Shown: positions 44,886 to 53,567 of the stretch, piece by piece
Numbering within the stretch: position 1 is the stretch's first letter
Layout: every line of letters starts with the position of its first letter
Assembly: GCF_025564085.1 (NCBI RefSeq)
Contig: NZ_JAMGZJ010000078.1
Span: forward strand, 930,001-994,000
Length of the DNA: 64,000 nt
DNA from: Silvania confinis
Lineage (GTDB): Bacteria > Pseudomonadota > Gammaproteobacteria > Enterobacterales > Enterobacteriaceae
Direction: 5' to 3'
Made by a program: the position numbers and the translations under genes
Notes under the pieces: model-generated
Database searches by the model: none
Told to the model about the DNA's origin: nothing
What the model saw: the letters and a program-made list of their open reading frames with translations, nothing else

Positions 44886-45365
44886 TTACCCTTTATCGAG
44901 GGGCAAGCTGCGGGCATAGTCTTCCAGCTGATCCACCACCACGCCCCAGCCGCTAAAAAAGCCCATCTGCTCGTGCATCTCACGCGCTTCAGGGGTGCGG
45001 TGGCGCGCAATCGCGGTGTATCGCGTACTGTCTGCTCCCTCATCCTCCAGCAGTAATATCGCTGTCAGAAACGGCTCTGCTGCGGGTTTCCACCCTTCGC
45101 TGTAGCTGTCGGTAAACACCAGCTTTTGCTGCGGAATAATCTCCAGCCACACGCCTTCATTGCGCATTTCGTTGCCGTCGACCTCAAACAGGGTATTAAA
45201 ACGGCCACCCACGCGCAGATCGATATCGCAGGCGAGCACTTTATGTGGCCGGGGTACAAAGAATTGCAGGATATGTTCGGGCGTTGTCCAGCACGCCCAC
45301 ACCAGCGGGCGGGGAACGTGAATTACCCGCTCAAGCTTCAGGTCGGTTTGCGGATCCAGTTTCAT
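44886..45365 (-). CDS. SRPBCC/AHSA1-domain protein
   Basis: 159 aa single START-like domain: ERVIHVPRPLVWACWTTPEH at the start and 'HEQMGFFSGWGVVVDQLEDY' at the end are the family signatures. Despite the Hsp90-activator name, bacterial members bind hydrophobic ligands or have unknown roles. ATG at 45365. Confidence 0.82.
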   Translation of the reverse strand: MKLDPQTDLKLERVIHVPRPLVWACWTTPEHILQFFVPRPHKVLACDIDLRVGGRFNTLFEVDGNEMRNEGVWLEIIPQQKLVFTDSYSEGWKPAAEPFLTAILLLEDEGADSTRYTAIARHRTPEAREMHEQMGFFSGWGVVVDQLEDYARSLPLDKG

Positions 45366-45492
45366 CGTCGCGTGCCTCTGGTGAATAAGGTGAACTCACG
45401 GGTTCACTTTATTCATGATAGAGGCGATTGATAATTCTGTTGTATAACTCAGGGGGCATCATCGATTTTCATCAATCAACAGGAGGGCGTCA

Positions 45493-45960
45493 ATGCACTT
45501 AAGAAAAGCGCAACCGCAGGAAGCAGAAGTGTTATGGCACCTGCGTAACCAGGCAATCCGTCACGGCTGTCACACCTGCTATGAACCGGAGGTGATCGCG
45601 CGTTGGACGCCAGAGGTGATGCCGGAAAAAGCGCGGGAGATGATTGCCGGGAATCCGTTTTTTGTGATCGAGGACGAGGGGGTACTGGCGGCCAGTGGTT
45701 TTCTCGATTTGCAGAATGCCAGCGTCGAGGCGGTATTTACGCTGCCCGGTTACGGCGGCAAAGGGTTGGCGACGCAGATTATTAACGCCATCAAGCAAGA
45801 GGCCAGCGCCCGCGGGATGACGCGCCTGACACTCTCGTCGACGCCCAATGCAGCGACATTCTATCTGCGGCAGGGATTTGTGTCGCTCGGCGACAGCCTG
45901 TATCCGTCGGCGCTGGCCGGTGCCGACCTGCGCTGTGTCGAGATGGAAATCGTCCTCTGA
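45493..45960 (+). CDS. GNAT-family N-acetyltransferase
   Basis: 155 aa, ATG at 45493 behind CAGGAGGG. The acetyl-CoA motif reads 'LPGYGGKGLATQIINAIKQE', followed by SSTPNAATFYLRQGF. Substrate unknown. It converges on tam, with only 3 bp between the stops. Confidence 0.8.
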   Translation: MHLRKAQPQEAEVLWHLRNQAIRHGCHTCYEPEVIARWTPEVMPEKAREMIAGNPFFVIEDEGVLAASGFLDLQNASVEAVFTLPGYGGKGLATQIINAIKQEASARGMTRLTLSSTPNAATFYLRQGFVSLGDSLYPSALAGADLRCVEMEIVL

Positions 45961-45963
45961 TGG

Positions 45964-46722
45964 TCAGGGTGCGCGTCGGGCGACGATAAACAGTCTCGGG
46001 AAGGCCAGCAGGATCTGTCCGTTTTCCTGCAGCGGATACTGTTCCTGCAGCAGTTGATGATAGCGGTGCAGGTACTGTTTCTGTTCGCTTTCATTAAGAT
46101 CCTGCAACCAGGGACGCAAGCCTGTGGCGCTCACCCAGTCAATAATCGCCTGATGCGAGCTCATCTGGTGATAGTAAGTAGTGCGCCAGATATCCACATC
46201 GCAGCCGGCGTCGGCCAGGATATCGTAATAGGCATGCACGCCGGGAAGTGCGGGGCGCCTGCGATCCGGGTAGTCCTGTTCAAACGCCACCTCGCGCATC
46301 AGCACATGGGTAGGCTCCAGCGCATTGTCCGGCATCTGGATCGCCAGCACGCCATTGATCTTCAGCAGCGAAACCAGATGCGGCAGCAAATCGTAATGAT
46401 CGCCGATCCACTGTAGCGAGGCGTTGGCATAGATAATGCTCAGGGCATGTGCTGGACGGAAATGGCGAATATCTGCCTCAATAAACCGGCATTCCGGCAG
46501 CGCGGCTCTGGCCTCTGCCAGCATGGCGGGGGAGTTATCCACCCCGGTAATATGTGCCGACGGCCAGCGCTGACGCAACAGGGCGGTGCTGTTACCCGGC
46601 CCGCAGCCCAGATCAACCACATCCGTCACGTCATCCAGCGAAATGCGAGAGAGTAACTCCACTGCGGGGCGTGTGCGCTCGGCTCCGTATTGCAGATAGA
46701 GTGAGGGGTTCCAGTCGATCAT
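45964..46722 (-). CDS. tam: Trans-aconitate 2-methyltransferase Tam
   Basis: 252 aa, exactly the E. coli Tam length, from the ATG at 46722 ([20 protein letters not shown]). SAM motif I is [12 protein letters not shown]. It methylates trans-aconitate, which forms spontaneously and inhibits aconitase. In E. coli it is induced in stationary phase. Confidence 0.92.
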   Translation of the reverse strand: MIDWNPSLYLQYGAERTRPAVELLSRISLDDVTDVVDLGCGPGNSTALLRQRWPSAHITGVDNSPAMLAEARAALPECRFIEADIRHFRPAHALSIIYANASLQWIGDHYDLLPHLVSLLKINGVLAIQMPDNALEPTHVLMREVAFEQDYPDRRRPALPGVHAYYDILADAGCDVDIWRTTYYHQMSSHQAIIDWVSATGLRPWLQDLNESEQKQYLHRYHQLLQEQYPLQENGQILLAFPRLFIVARRAP

Positions 46723-46916
46723 GCGTGACGCTCCTGATTGTGCCTTTTCTGCAAGTGTAGACGCAGAAGTGCAGGGCGTGCTGGCGGGTAAGGAGCCCCT
46801 GCGCTGCAACCAGTCGCTTATCGATAAAAATATCAGCCGACTCAGCTAAATACGACGCCGTAAGCCGAGACGTGAGCTACGCTTGAGCAGAAGACCCCTT
46901 CTGGAAGGACTGCACG

Positions 46917-47252
46917 ATGACCCCCAAACTCCATATTCTGTCTCTCGCCTGTCTGGTGCTGGCCGGATGCGCCGCCAGCGACGGTACCTCGCCCGAGGAG
47001 CAGAAATATCGCAAGGTTGAAGCTGCCGCCAGCCAGTGCGCTGAAGAGGTGAAAAACCAGACCATCGAACTGACCGCTGAAGGGCAGTCCGCCAATATCC
47101 GCTGGACGACTGTTGACTATGTCGTGCCGCAGCAGCACACCCGTACGGTGGAGTACCGGACATCGAGCGTGGTAGACAATGGTCAGCCGGGCAGCGCGTG
47201 GCAGGCCTGTATGTCGAACAAACATGCGCTCGTCCCTGAACTAAAATTGTAA
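46917..47252 (+). CDS. Small lipoprotein, 111 aa
   Basis: Lipoprotein signal peptide with lipobox LAGC (Cys18; MTPKLHILSLACLVLAGCAA). The mature part is polar, with two more Cys (SQCAEEV, QACMSN). Residue +2 is Ala, so outer-membrane sorting is expected. ATG at 46917 behind GGAAGGA. I do not recognise a family. Confidence 0.7.
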   Translation: MTPKLHILSLACLVLAGCAASDGTSPEEQKYRKVEAAASQCAEEVKNQTIELTAEGQSANIRWTTVDYVVPQQHTRTVEYRTSSVVDNGQPGSAWQACMSNKHALVPELKL

Positions 47253-47273
47253 AAAAGCCCCGTTTCCGGGGCG
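47251..47273 (-). terminator. Terminator of the YncE/TonB-receptor operon
   Basis: GCCCC-GTTTCC-GGGGC hairpin. On the minus strand it is followed by six T, behind the last gene of the minus-strand operon. Confidence 0.7.
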
Positions 47274-47301
47274 TAAATGCATCTTGGGCGTAACGCCTGA
47301 A

Positions 47302-47874
47302 TTATCGGGTAAGCCATTCCCGCCAGTCCGGGCAGGATAATTTGTGATGCCAGGGCATCACAATGTCACGCAACAGTACCAGAAAAGACGTTGTTCCCAT
47401 CTCCGTCGCCGGGCAGATTCGCTCGCCACCCCAGTCATCAAACAGATCCCAGTAACAGGAACGCAGCTGGCTGGCGCAGGCGTCAAAAAACACCATTGGG
47501 GATGACAATTCATGCAGCGCCAGCGTCTCCAGGCGCTGTTCAGCTGTGGCGATATCATTGCAAGTCAGCAGATCGTCAAGAAAGATCCTGAGCCACACCA
47601 GGGCGGCCATGCGCGCATCGGGCCAGACGAGCTGTTGCTCGACCAGATAGCGTTCCAGCCAGTGGGTCACTTCATGGCGCGCGGGTTCGGTTTGCAGGCC
47701 AAGTGAGGCAAGGATCAGCAGCGGCTCAGAGTCGTCACCGGCCATCACGCGGTTTTCCGCCCAGCCGACAATCTGCCGGTAGGTTGTGTCCTGCGGATAA
47801 ACCCTGTTCTGAAGAAAAACGAACATGCACAGCAATTCATGCAGGGTATAGGGGGATGTGGAACGAATGGTCAT
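47302..47874 (-). CDS. Hypothetical protein at the end of an iron-type operon, 190 aa
   Basis: ATG at 47874 after GGAGGACCGC. Soluble and probably all-helical; contains TLHELLCMFVFLQNRVYPQD and 'DWGGERICPATEMGTTSFLV'. No family recognised. It follows the TonB-dependent receptor gene by 77 bp in the same orientation and has a terminator behind it, so it is likely the third gene of that operon. Confidence 0.65.
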   Translation of the reverse strand: MTIRSTSPYTLHELLCMFVFLQNRVYPQDTTYRQIVGWAENRVMAGDDSEPLLILASLGLQTEPARHEVTHWLERYLVEQQLVWPDARMAALVWLRIFLDDLLTCNDIATAEQRLETLALHELSSPMVFFDACASQLRSCYWDLFDDWGGERICPATEMGTTSFLVLLRDIVMPWHHKLSCPDWREWLTR

Positions 47875-47951
47875 ATGCGGTCCTCCATGGTTGCCGTGGT
47901 GTCCAGCCTGGGGGATCGAAGATACCGGAGCCCGCAGGCTCCGGTAAAGGA

Positions 47952-49946
47952 TCAAAACTCGTAACGCGCGCCGAAGTTATAACGGCGGCCTTCGAGCATC
48001 GACGACTGGTTGTAAGTAGTGGTGTAAATCGGATTGGCATCGAACAGGTTATACACGCCGCCCATCAGGGTGATGTTCTTGTTCAGATGATAACGCGCAC
48101 CCACGTCTACCAGCGCGTAGGCATCGGTTTCGCTGGATTTGCCGATGTCCGGGGAGGTGCTGCGCCAACTGGCTTTAGTCCACAGTTCCAGATCATTAAT
48201 TGCGTTCCAGGTCAGAGAGACGTTCGCCATGCTGGTCGGGAAGTCGGTCAGCGCATCGCCCTTATACGGACCGCTTAGCTGTTCGCTGTGGGTATAGGTG
48301 TAGTTGGCATTAGCTTTCAGGGAAGGCGTCACCTGCCAGTCACCGTTCAGCTCCAGACCGTAGATTTCCGCATCGCTGACGTTGTAGTACTGGAAAACGG
48401 AGTCAGCAACATAACCGTTGTACGTGCACTTCTGGGTATCGGTGGCAGTACAGATGGTGTGATCGCTGATTTTGTCCTTAAATTTGGTGTAGAAGACTGT
48501 GGCATCCAGCGCCAGCGCATCCTGCTGCCAGTACACGCCCAGCTCGGTGTTAACGCTTTGCTCCGGTTTCAGGTCGTCATTACCGATCCCGATTTCGGAA
48601 TACGGATACGCGCCATACACGCTGGTAAAGCCTTCGTTATTCTCGCGTAAGTCCGGTTTTTTATAACCGGCAGAGACGCCGCCTTTCAGTGCCCAGCTTT
48701 CATCGATTGTCCAGTTGCCGTACAGCTTCGGCGTGACGTGGTAACCAAAGTAGCTGTCGTGATCAAGACGCGCGGAGGTGGTCAGGGTGAAGTCCGGCAC
48801 AATCATCCACGCATCTTCAGCAAATACTGCCCAGCCATTACGCGAGATTTCGCTGACCGGCGTCACGCCCGGCGCTTGTTTGTCCTTGATGCCGAATTCA
48901 TCATCCAGTTCGTTGCGCGTAACGTTCACGCCCAGCGTCAGCTTATGATCGCCCAGGGTGAAGGTGTTGGCGCTGTTGGCTTCATAGTTCTTCTGGGTAA
49001 TAAACTGCGAGTCCATTCCCGGTACGCGATATTCCGTTTTGGCTTTTTCGTAGCTGATGAAGTTCTTCACTTCCAGCACATCGCCATACCAGGCGTGCTG
49101 CGACAGGGACGCCGCATCACGATCGAAGCCCCAGTACCACTGCTTATCGTTGTGTGTTTTCTCCTGATTGCCCTTCGAGGCATTCAGATCCCAGAGCTGG
49201 GTATCGGTCGGCGACATCGAGATGGTCGCATCCAGATTGCCGGACTGATGCTTCACAAAACGTTCGTCTTTCTCGCTGTCGTCGTCACGGCGATCCAGAT
49301 AGTCGGCGGCCACGCTCACCCCGAGTTTGCCCGGGATAATCGGGCCCATCAGGAAGGCATTGGTCTGGTTGGTGTTACCGAACTCGCTCTTTTCCTGCAG
49401 GAAGTAGTTATCTTCCAGCACCCCGGTCCAGTTCTCCAGGTTATACGCTTTTTTGGTGATGACGTTGACCACGCCCCCGATGGAGTCCGAACCGTACAGC
49501 GAGGACATCGGCCCGCGGATCACTTCGACGCGCTCAATCGCGGCCATAGGCGGCATAAAGGCCGCTTCGGTGCCGATATGGTGTCCGTATGGACGCGATT
49601 CGCGGGTCGCCTGCTTGATGCCGTTGACCATGTACGAGGTATAAGACGAGTCCATACCGCGCATCTGCACATCACCGGATGCCAGGCTGCCGTGGCCGTT
49701 GCCGACCAGTACGCCGGGGATTTCGCGCAGCGCTTCCGTCACGTTCTGATTGGAGCGGGTGTTAAGCTCTTTTTCGCTAACCACGGAGATGGTCGCGGGC
49801 GCTTCGCGGCGCTCCTGGCTAAAACCAGTGGCGGTCACCACCAGTTCGTCTTCGTTGATCGGTGCGGTGTCGGCGGCTAAAACGGCCGCAGGGAGGTTGG
49901 CCAGGGCGAGCGAAATCGCCACGGCCATGCGTGTCTGAATAATCAC
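47952..49946 (-). CDS. TonB-dependent outer-membrane receptor
   Basis: 664 aa from a GTG at 49946 with AGGGA upstream; an ATG at 49928 is possible. Signal peptide to about residue 24 (AAVLAADT), TonB box DELVVTAT (residues 33-40), plug domain with VRGPMSSLYGSDSIGGVVNVITKK-type motif (about 145-165), then the 22-strand barrel ending in Phe (RYNFGARYEF), required for BAM assembly. It resembles catecholate or CirA/YncD-like receptors; the ligand is unknown. It follows the YncE-like gene by 11 bp, behind a Fur-box-like site. Confidence 0.87.
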   Translation of the reverse strand: MIIQTRMAVAISLALANLPAAVLAADTAPINEDELVVTATGFSQERREAPATISVVSEKELNTRSNQNVTEALREIPGVLVGNGHGSLASGDVQMRGMDSSYTSYMVNGIKQATRESRPYGHHIGTEAAFMPPMAAIERVEVIRGPMSSLYGSDSIGGVVNVITKKAYNLENWTGVLEDNYFLQEKSEFGNTNQTNAFLMGPIIPGKLGVSVAADYLDRRDDDSEKDERFVKHQSGNLDATISMSPTDTQLWDLNASKGNQEKTHNDKQWYWGFDRDAASLSQHAWYGDVLEVKNFISYEKAKTEYRVPGMDSQFITQKNYEANSANTFTLGDHKLTLGVNVTRNELDDEFGIKDKQAPGVTPVSEISRNGWAVFAEDAWMIVPDFTLTTSARLDHDSYFGYHVTPKLYGNWTIDESWALKGGVSAGYKKPDLRENNEGFTSVYGAYPYSEIGIGNDDLKPEQSVNTELGVYWQQDALALDATVFYTKFKDKISDHTICTATDTQKCTYNGYVADSVFQYYNVSDAEIYGLELNGDWQVTPSLKANANYTYTHSEQLSGPYKGDALTDFPTSMANVSLTWNAINDLELWTKASWRSTSPDIGKSSETDAYALVDVGARYHLNKNITLMGGVYNLFDANPIYTTTYNQSSMLEGRRYNFGARYEF

Positions 49947-49957
49947 AAAAAAATCCC

Positions 49958-51013
49958 TTAAAATTTGGTTAAGTCAATCTTGAGAACGTAGTCAGCCTTG
50001 TTGTCTTTTTCGTCCTGCTTGACGCTGGCATAAAGCGTGCGGGCATCAGCAGAGAGCGCCAGGCTGTTTGGCATTGCAGCGGTTTTTAGGGTGTGCTTCA
50101 GCGTGTTGCTGTTCGCGTCGATCACGCTAATCTGACGATCGTTACGATGGGTGACATACACCTCTTCACGCGCGGCGTTATACAGCACGGCTACCGAGTT
50201 TGGACTCGGGATACGTTTAAGAAGTTTGCCGGTGTTCAGCTGTACCACCAGCACATCGCGGGTGTTGGTATCAGCGATATAGCCCACGCCTTTGGCGGTG
50301 TTCAGGGCAATGTTCAGGAAATAGTGCTCCGGCTCGGCAGGGTCGACCTTCACGCGGGCCAGCAGCGCTGCGTTTTTGCCATCGAGGGTGAGCAGCTCGC
50401 CGTGACCGTTAACGACATAGACTTTATCGCCAGCCGTATCGACGGCAAAACCAACCGGCTCGAGCTTTTCAATGGTTTCAGCAAGCTGTTGCTTCTGAGT
50501 ATCAACCACCCACAGCAGGCCTTTATCTTTGCTACCGATCCCGGACACGTACAGACGCTGATGCTTCTTATCCAGCACCACTTCGCGGACGTGCGCTTTT
50601 TTGTTCGGATCTGAATCGTCACTCAGCTGAATGGTTTTGATTTCTTTATTGGTACGGGTATCGAGCAGGGTAACGGAGCCTTCCAGCGCATTGCCCAGAT
50701 ACAGAATATGGTTGGCTTCATCCAGCGCGACAGCAAAGGTGCGCCGCTGCGTGTCGATTTTCTGGTTAATCTTCAGCGAGTCTGCTGCCAGTAAAAAGAC
50801 TAATCCGGCCGTTTTGTCTTTATCAAAAGAGGGCGCAGAGGCGGCATACAATGATTTTTGGCCGTTATCGTAGGCCAGCTCGTAGACGTTATGTCCCAGT
50901 GGCTGAGTCTGGAAATCCTTTTCAGTAAAGTCTTTTGCCAGCGCGGAACCTGCGTGGAAGGTCAGGGAAATAGCGAGCGCGCAGAGGGTTTTAATTTTAA
51001 ACGTAGAAGTCAT
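49958..51013 (-). CDS. yncE: YncE-like periplasmic seven-bladed beta-propeller protein
   Basis: 351 aa with a signal peptide (ALAISLTFHAGSALAKD, cleavage near residue 26). Repeated YVTN-type blades, such as LYLGNALEGSVTLLDTRTNK and VYVTHRNDRQISVIDANSN. E. coli YncE is iron-regulated by Fur and lies next to the receptor gene yncD, in divergent orientation there. Here it is the first gene of one operon with the receptor. A role in capture or transfer of the receptor's ligand is likely but unproven. Confidence 0.82.
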   Translation of the reverse strand: MTSTFKIKTLCALAISLTFHAGSALAKDFTEKDFQTQPLGHNVYELAYDNGQKSLYAASAPSFDKDKTAGLVFLLAADSLKINQKIDTQRRTFAVALDEANHILYLGNALEGSVTLLDTRTNKEIKTIQLSDDSDPNKKAHVREVVLDKKHQRLYVSGIGSKDKGLLWVVDTQKQQLAETIEKLEPVGFAVDTAGDKVYVVNGHGELLTLDGKNAALLARVKVDPAEPEHYFLNIALNTAKGVGYIADTNTRDVLVVQLNTGKLLKRIPSPNSVAVLYNAAREEVYVTHRNDRQISVIDANSNTLKHTLKTAAMPNSLALSADARTLYASVKQDEKDNKADYVLKIDLTKF

Positions 51014-51049
51014 AAGTATAGTTTTCTTTACAGTTGCTTACGTAAAGAA

Positions 51050-51074
51050 AAATGATAATGAAAATGAATCGCAT
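51050..51074 (-). promoter_or_regulatory. Fur-box-like sequence upstream of yncE
   Basis: Adjacent hexamers GATAAT, GAAAAT and GAATCG (51054-51071) match the repeated NATWAT units of Fur sites at 6, 5 and 3-4 positions. It lies about 40 bp upstream of the yncE start. Confidence 0.5.
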
Positions 51075-51180
51075 TTACAATATATTGTCACAATTCATTT
51101 CCTACCTGTTTTTGCCTTGCGGTCAGATGGACTTAGGTGGTATTGCGGGGGAGAAAAAATGACATAAAAAGGAGCAGGGA

Positions 51181-51573
51181 ATGAACTCACATCCGATACG
51201 ACAGATCATCGAGGCGTGCGACCGGGCGATCTCGGCCAGAGATTTCGACGCCTTAATGGCGTATTACGCCGACGATGCCGCTCTGGTCGTCAAGCCGGGG
51301 ATGATTGCGACCGGCAAAGAGCAGATCCGCAAAGCCTTTATCGCCATCTCTGACTACTTTCAGGATCGGCTGGAAGTGGAACAGGGAGAGATGCAGGTGA
51401 TTGAAGGGGGCGGTAATGCGCTGGTGATTATGGAGACGGTGCTTCGCTTCCCGGATGGGCAAGGGGGAACCGTGGAGACCACGCGTCGGGCAACCTATGT
51501 TTTCCGCCTGCAGGGTGACGATCGCTGGCTGTGTACGGTCGATAATTCCTATGGAACGTCGCTGCTGGACTGA
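51181..51573 (+). CDS. SnoaL/NTF2-like (DUF4440-type) protein
   Basis: 130 aa cone-shaped NTF2 fold: IIEACDRAISARDFDALMAYY helix pair, ADDAALVVKPG, and the last strands 'TRRATYVFRLQGDDRWLCTV'. ATG at 51181 behind AAGGAGCAGG. Family members are ligand-binding or ketosteroid-isomerase-like proteins; the function here is unknown. Confidence 0.78.
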   Translation: MNSHPIRQIIEACDRAISARDFDALMAYYADDAALVVKPGMIATGKEQIRKAFIAISDYFQDRLEVEQGEMQVIEGGGNALVIMETVLRFPDGQGGTVETTRRATYVFRLQGDDRWLCTVDNSYGTSLLD

Positions 51574-51614
51574 GCGATTTGCAGGCCAGAGGGGGAGCCT
51601 CCGGCCTGCCGACA

Positions 51615-52091
51615 TTACTCGGTTACCGCATCCTGACGTGCCGTGCTGGGTTTACCGCTTAAATAGATAAAGCCCAGCGCAATCCCCAGACAGACGACCG
51701 CGCCCAGCCGGCTCATCGAGAAGGGGATGGCTGGATTGCCGAGCCAGCCATAGTTATCGATCAGCATACTCATGGTCAGTTGGCCGAAGATCACCGCTAC
51801 CGTGGCGACCGCCGTGCCAATGCGCTGCACGGCCAGCACCATAATGACGATATACGGCACGCCAAACATCGCCCCCAGCAGCTGCCATTTAGGGACATCC
51901 ATCAGGCCGACCGGGTGTGGCGTTTCAAAGAAGAAAATCAACAGGGCTGTAACCAGCGCCCCGACGGAAAACGTCAGAAACGCACTCTTAAACACGCCCA
52001 CTTTACTGCCCAAGTGTCCGTTGATGGCGGCCTGAATACTTAGCGTCGCGCCGCCGATCACCGCCAGCATAATCATAATACTTGTCAACAT
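51615..52091 (-). CDS. DUF606 (YdcZ-like) DMT transporter subunit A
   Basis: 158 aa with five membrane segments, similar to E. coli YdcZ. It carries the family patterns AAINGHLGSKVG and GQLTMSMLIDNYGWLG. It lies 6 bp downstream of a second, diverged DUF606 gene, so the two probably form a hetero-oligomeric exporter, like small paired SMR/DMT proteins. Substrate unknown. Confidence 0.8.
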   Translation of the reverse strand: MLTSIMIMLAVIGGATLSIQAAINGHLGSKVGVFKSAFLTFSVGALVTALLIFFFETPHPVGLMDVPKWQLLGAMFGVPYIVIMVLAVQRIGTAVATVAVIFGQLTMSMLIDNYGWLGNPAIPFSMSRLGAVVCLGIALGFIYLSGKPSTARQDAVTE

Positions 52092-52097
52092 GTTACC

Positions 52098-52532
52098 TTA
52101 CCCCTGTGCAACCAGAACCAGCGCCGCAATGATGAAGAGCAGGGCGATGATGCGTTTATGGTCAATTTTCCGCTGCGGCGTTCCGAGCAGGCCAAAGTGA
52201 TCGATGATCAGGCTTTTACTCACCTGGCCCGCCAGGATACCGATCATCGTCATGGCGATGCCGATGGTGGGCGTGGCGACAGTCAGAATAATGACGTACA
52301 CCGGGCCGAGCACGCCGCCCAGCAGTTGCCAGGAGGGCTGGGCGAAAAAGGACGGGCTGTTGCGGGGGCTGAAAAACAGCATTAGCAGAAAGGTCAGCGC
52401 GGCACCGACGCCAAACACGCTGAACGTCGCCCAGAGATCGCCGACTTGTCCGCCCAATGGCCCCAGCAGGCCAGCCTCTACGGACAGCCCCATCCCGCCC
52501 GCGACAACCAATAAAATCAATACAAAATGCAT
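52098..52532 (-). CDS. DUF606 DMT transporter subunit B
   Basis: 144 aa from the ATG at 52532 (MHFVLILLVVAGGMGLSVEA). Five hydrophobic segments with GQVSKSLIIDHFGLLGTPQR aligned to the equivalent block of its neighbour. It is divergent from the LysR gene at 52632, which probably controls the pair. Confidence 0.78.
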   Translation of the reverse strand: MHFVLILLVVAGGMGLSVEAGLLGPLGGQVGDLWATFSVFGVGAALTFLLMLFFSPRNSPSFFAQPSWQLLGGVLGPVYVIILTVATPTIGIAMTMIGILAGQVSKSLIIDHFGLLGTPQRKIDHKRIIALLFIIAALVLVAQG

Positions 52533-52631
52533 AGCACACCGTTTCTCGTTATTCAGGCGCAGAAGCGTACGCCTGTTCAGCGATGAGAAAAATGCCATAA
52601 TGCGCTAAACACCTGTGCAGGATTTGCATCA

Positions 52632-53567
52632 ATGTACAACGCCGGCAATATCAGCATTCGCGCGCTGCGCATCTTTATCAGCGTCTATGAAACGCAGAAT
52701 TTCTCTGTAGTGGCGCGCCGGGAAGGGATTTCAGCGTCGCAGGTCTCTCGCGTCATTCATCAACTGGAAGACGCGCTCGGGCAACAGCTGTTCTACCGCA
52801 ATACCCGGGCCATCATTCCAACGGAAAGCGGAGATCTTTTTATTCGCCATGCCCGGGCGATGGCCGGTCATCTGGAGGATGCCCGTCGGGAGCTGGATGA
52901 GCGATCGCAGGAACCCTCTGGCCTGATCCGCATTAATGCCCCGGTTTTTTTCGGCCAGCGGCACGTCGCGCCTGGTCTGCCGGGGCTATCTGAACGTTAC
53001 CCCCGGCTTAACATTGAGCTGACGCTGACCGATGACTACATCGACCCCCACCGGGATGCCGCCGACGTAATTTTTCGTATTGGTGCGCTGACCGATTCGT
53101 CCTTCCACGCGCGGGTTTTGGGTCAGCAGTTTTACCATCTTGCCGCTTCGCCGGCGTATCTGCGAAAACAGGGGACACTGGATAGCCCGGACGATCTCAG
53201 TCGCCACAAGTGCCTGGTTTATCGCGGATCGTCCGGGCCGAATCGCTGGTTAGTGCGCCCTCCGGGCGGGGAATGGGTGCACTATCCCGTCTCGCCGCTG
53301 ATGACCTCTAACAATGCAGAAACGCTGCTGATTGCCGCCCTTGGCGGGATGGGGATTGTGCTGTTCCCGGACTGGCTGATTAGCGACAGGCTCCAGCGCG
53401 GCGAGCTGGTGGCGCTGCTGCCGGAACGGGAGACGGGCATCAGGACGGAGCCACAAAATATTGCGGCGATCTATCCTCATGCGCGGCACCCGCCGCTGAA
53501 CGTCAGGGCGCTGATTGATTATTACGTCGAGGCGTTTGGCTCGCCGCTTTACTGGCAGTCAGCCTGA
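52632..53567 (+). CDS. LysR-family transcriptional regulator
   Basis: 311 aa. N-terminal helix-turn-helix (SVVARREGISASQVSRVIHQ) and the PBP-like effector domain of the CrgA-like group (SGLIRINAPVFFGQRHVAPG, 'MTSNNAETLLIAALGGMGIV'). Divergent from the DUF606 pair, which it probably regulates. Its stop abuts the convergent FUSC gene directly. Confidence 0.85.
   Translation: MYNAGNISIRALRIFISVYETQNFSVVARREGISASQVSRVIHQLEDALGQQLFYRNTRAIIPTESGDLFIRHARAMAGHLEDARRELDERSQEPSGLIRINAPVFFGQRHVAPGLPGLSERYPRLNIELTLTDDYIDPHRDAADVIFRIGALTDSSFHARVLGQQFYHLAASPAYLRKQGTLDSPDDLSRHKCLVYRGSSGPNRWLVRPPGGEWVHYPVSPLMTSNNAETLLIAALGGMGIVLFPDWLISDRLQRGELVALLPERETGIRTEPQNIAAIYPHARHPPLNVRALIDYYVEAFGSPLYWQSA

Noticed and set aside
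48738..49880. 380-codon plus-strand frame opposite the TonB receptor gene
   Set aside because: Antisense shadow; low-complexity Arg/His/Val composition and no ribosome site.
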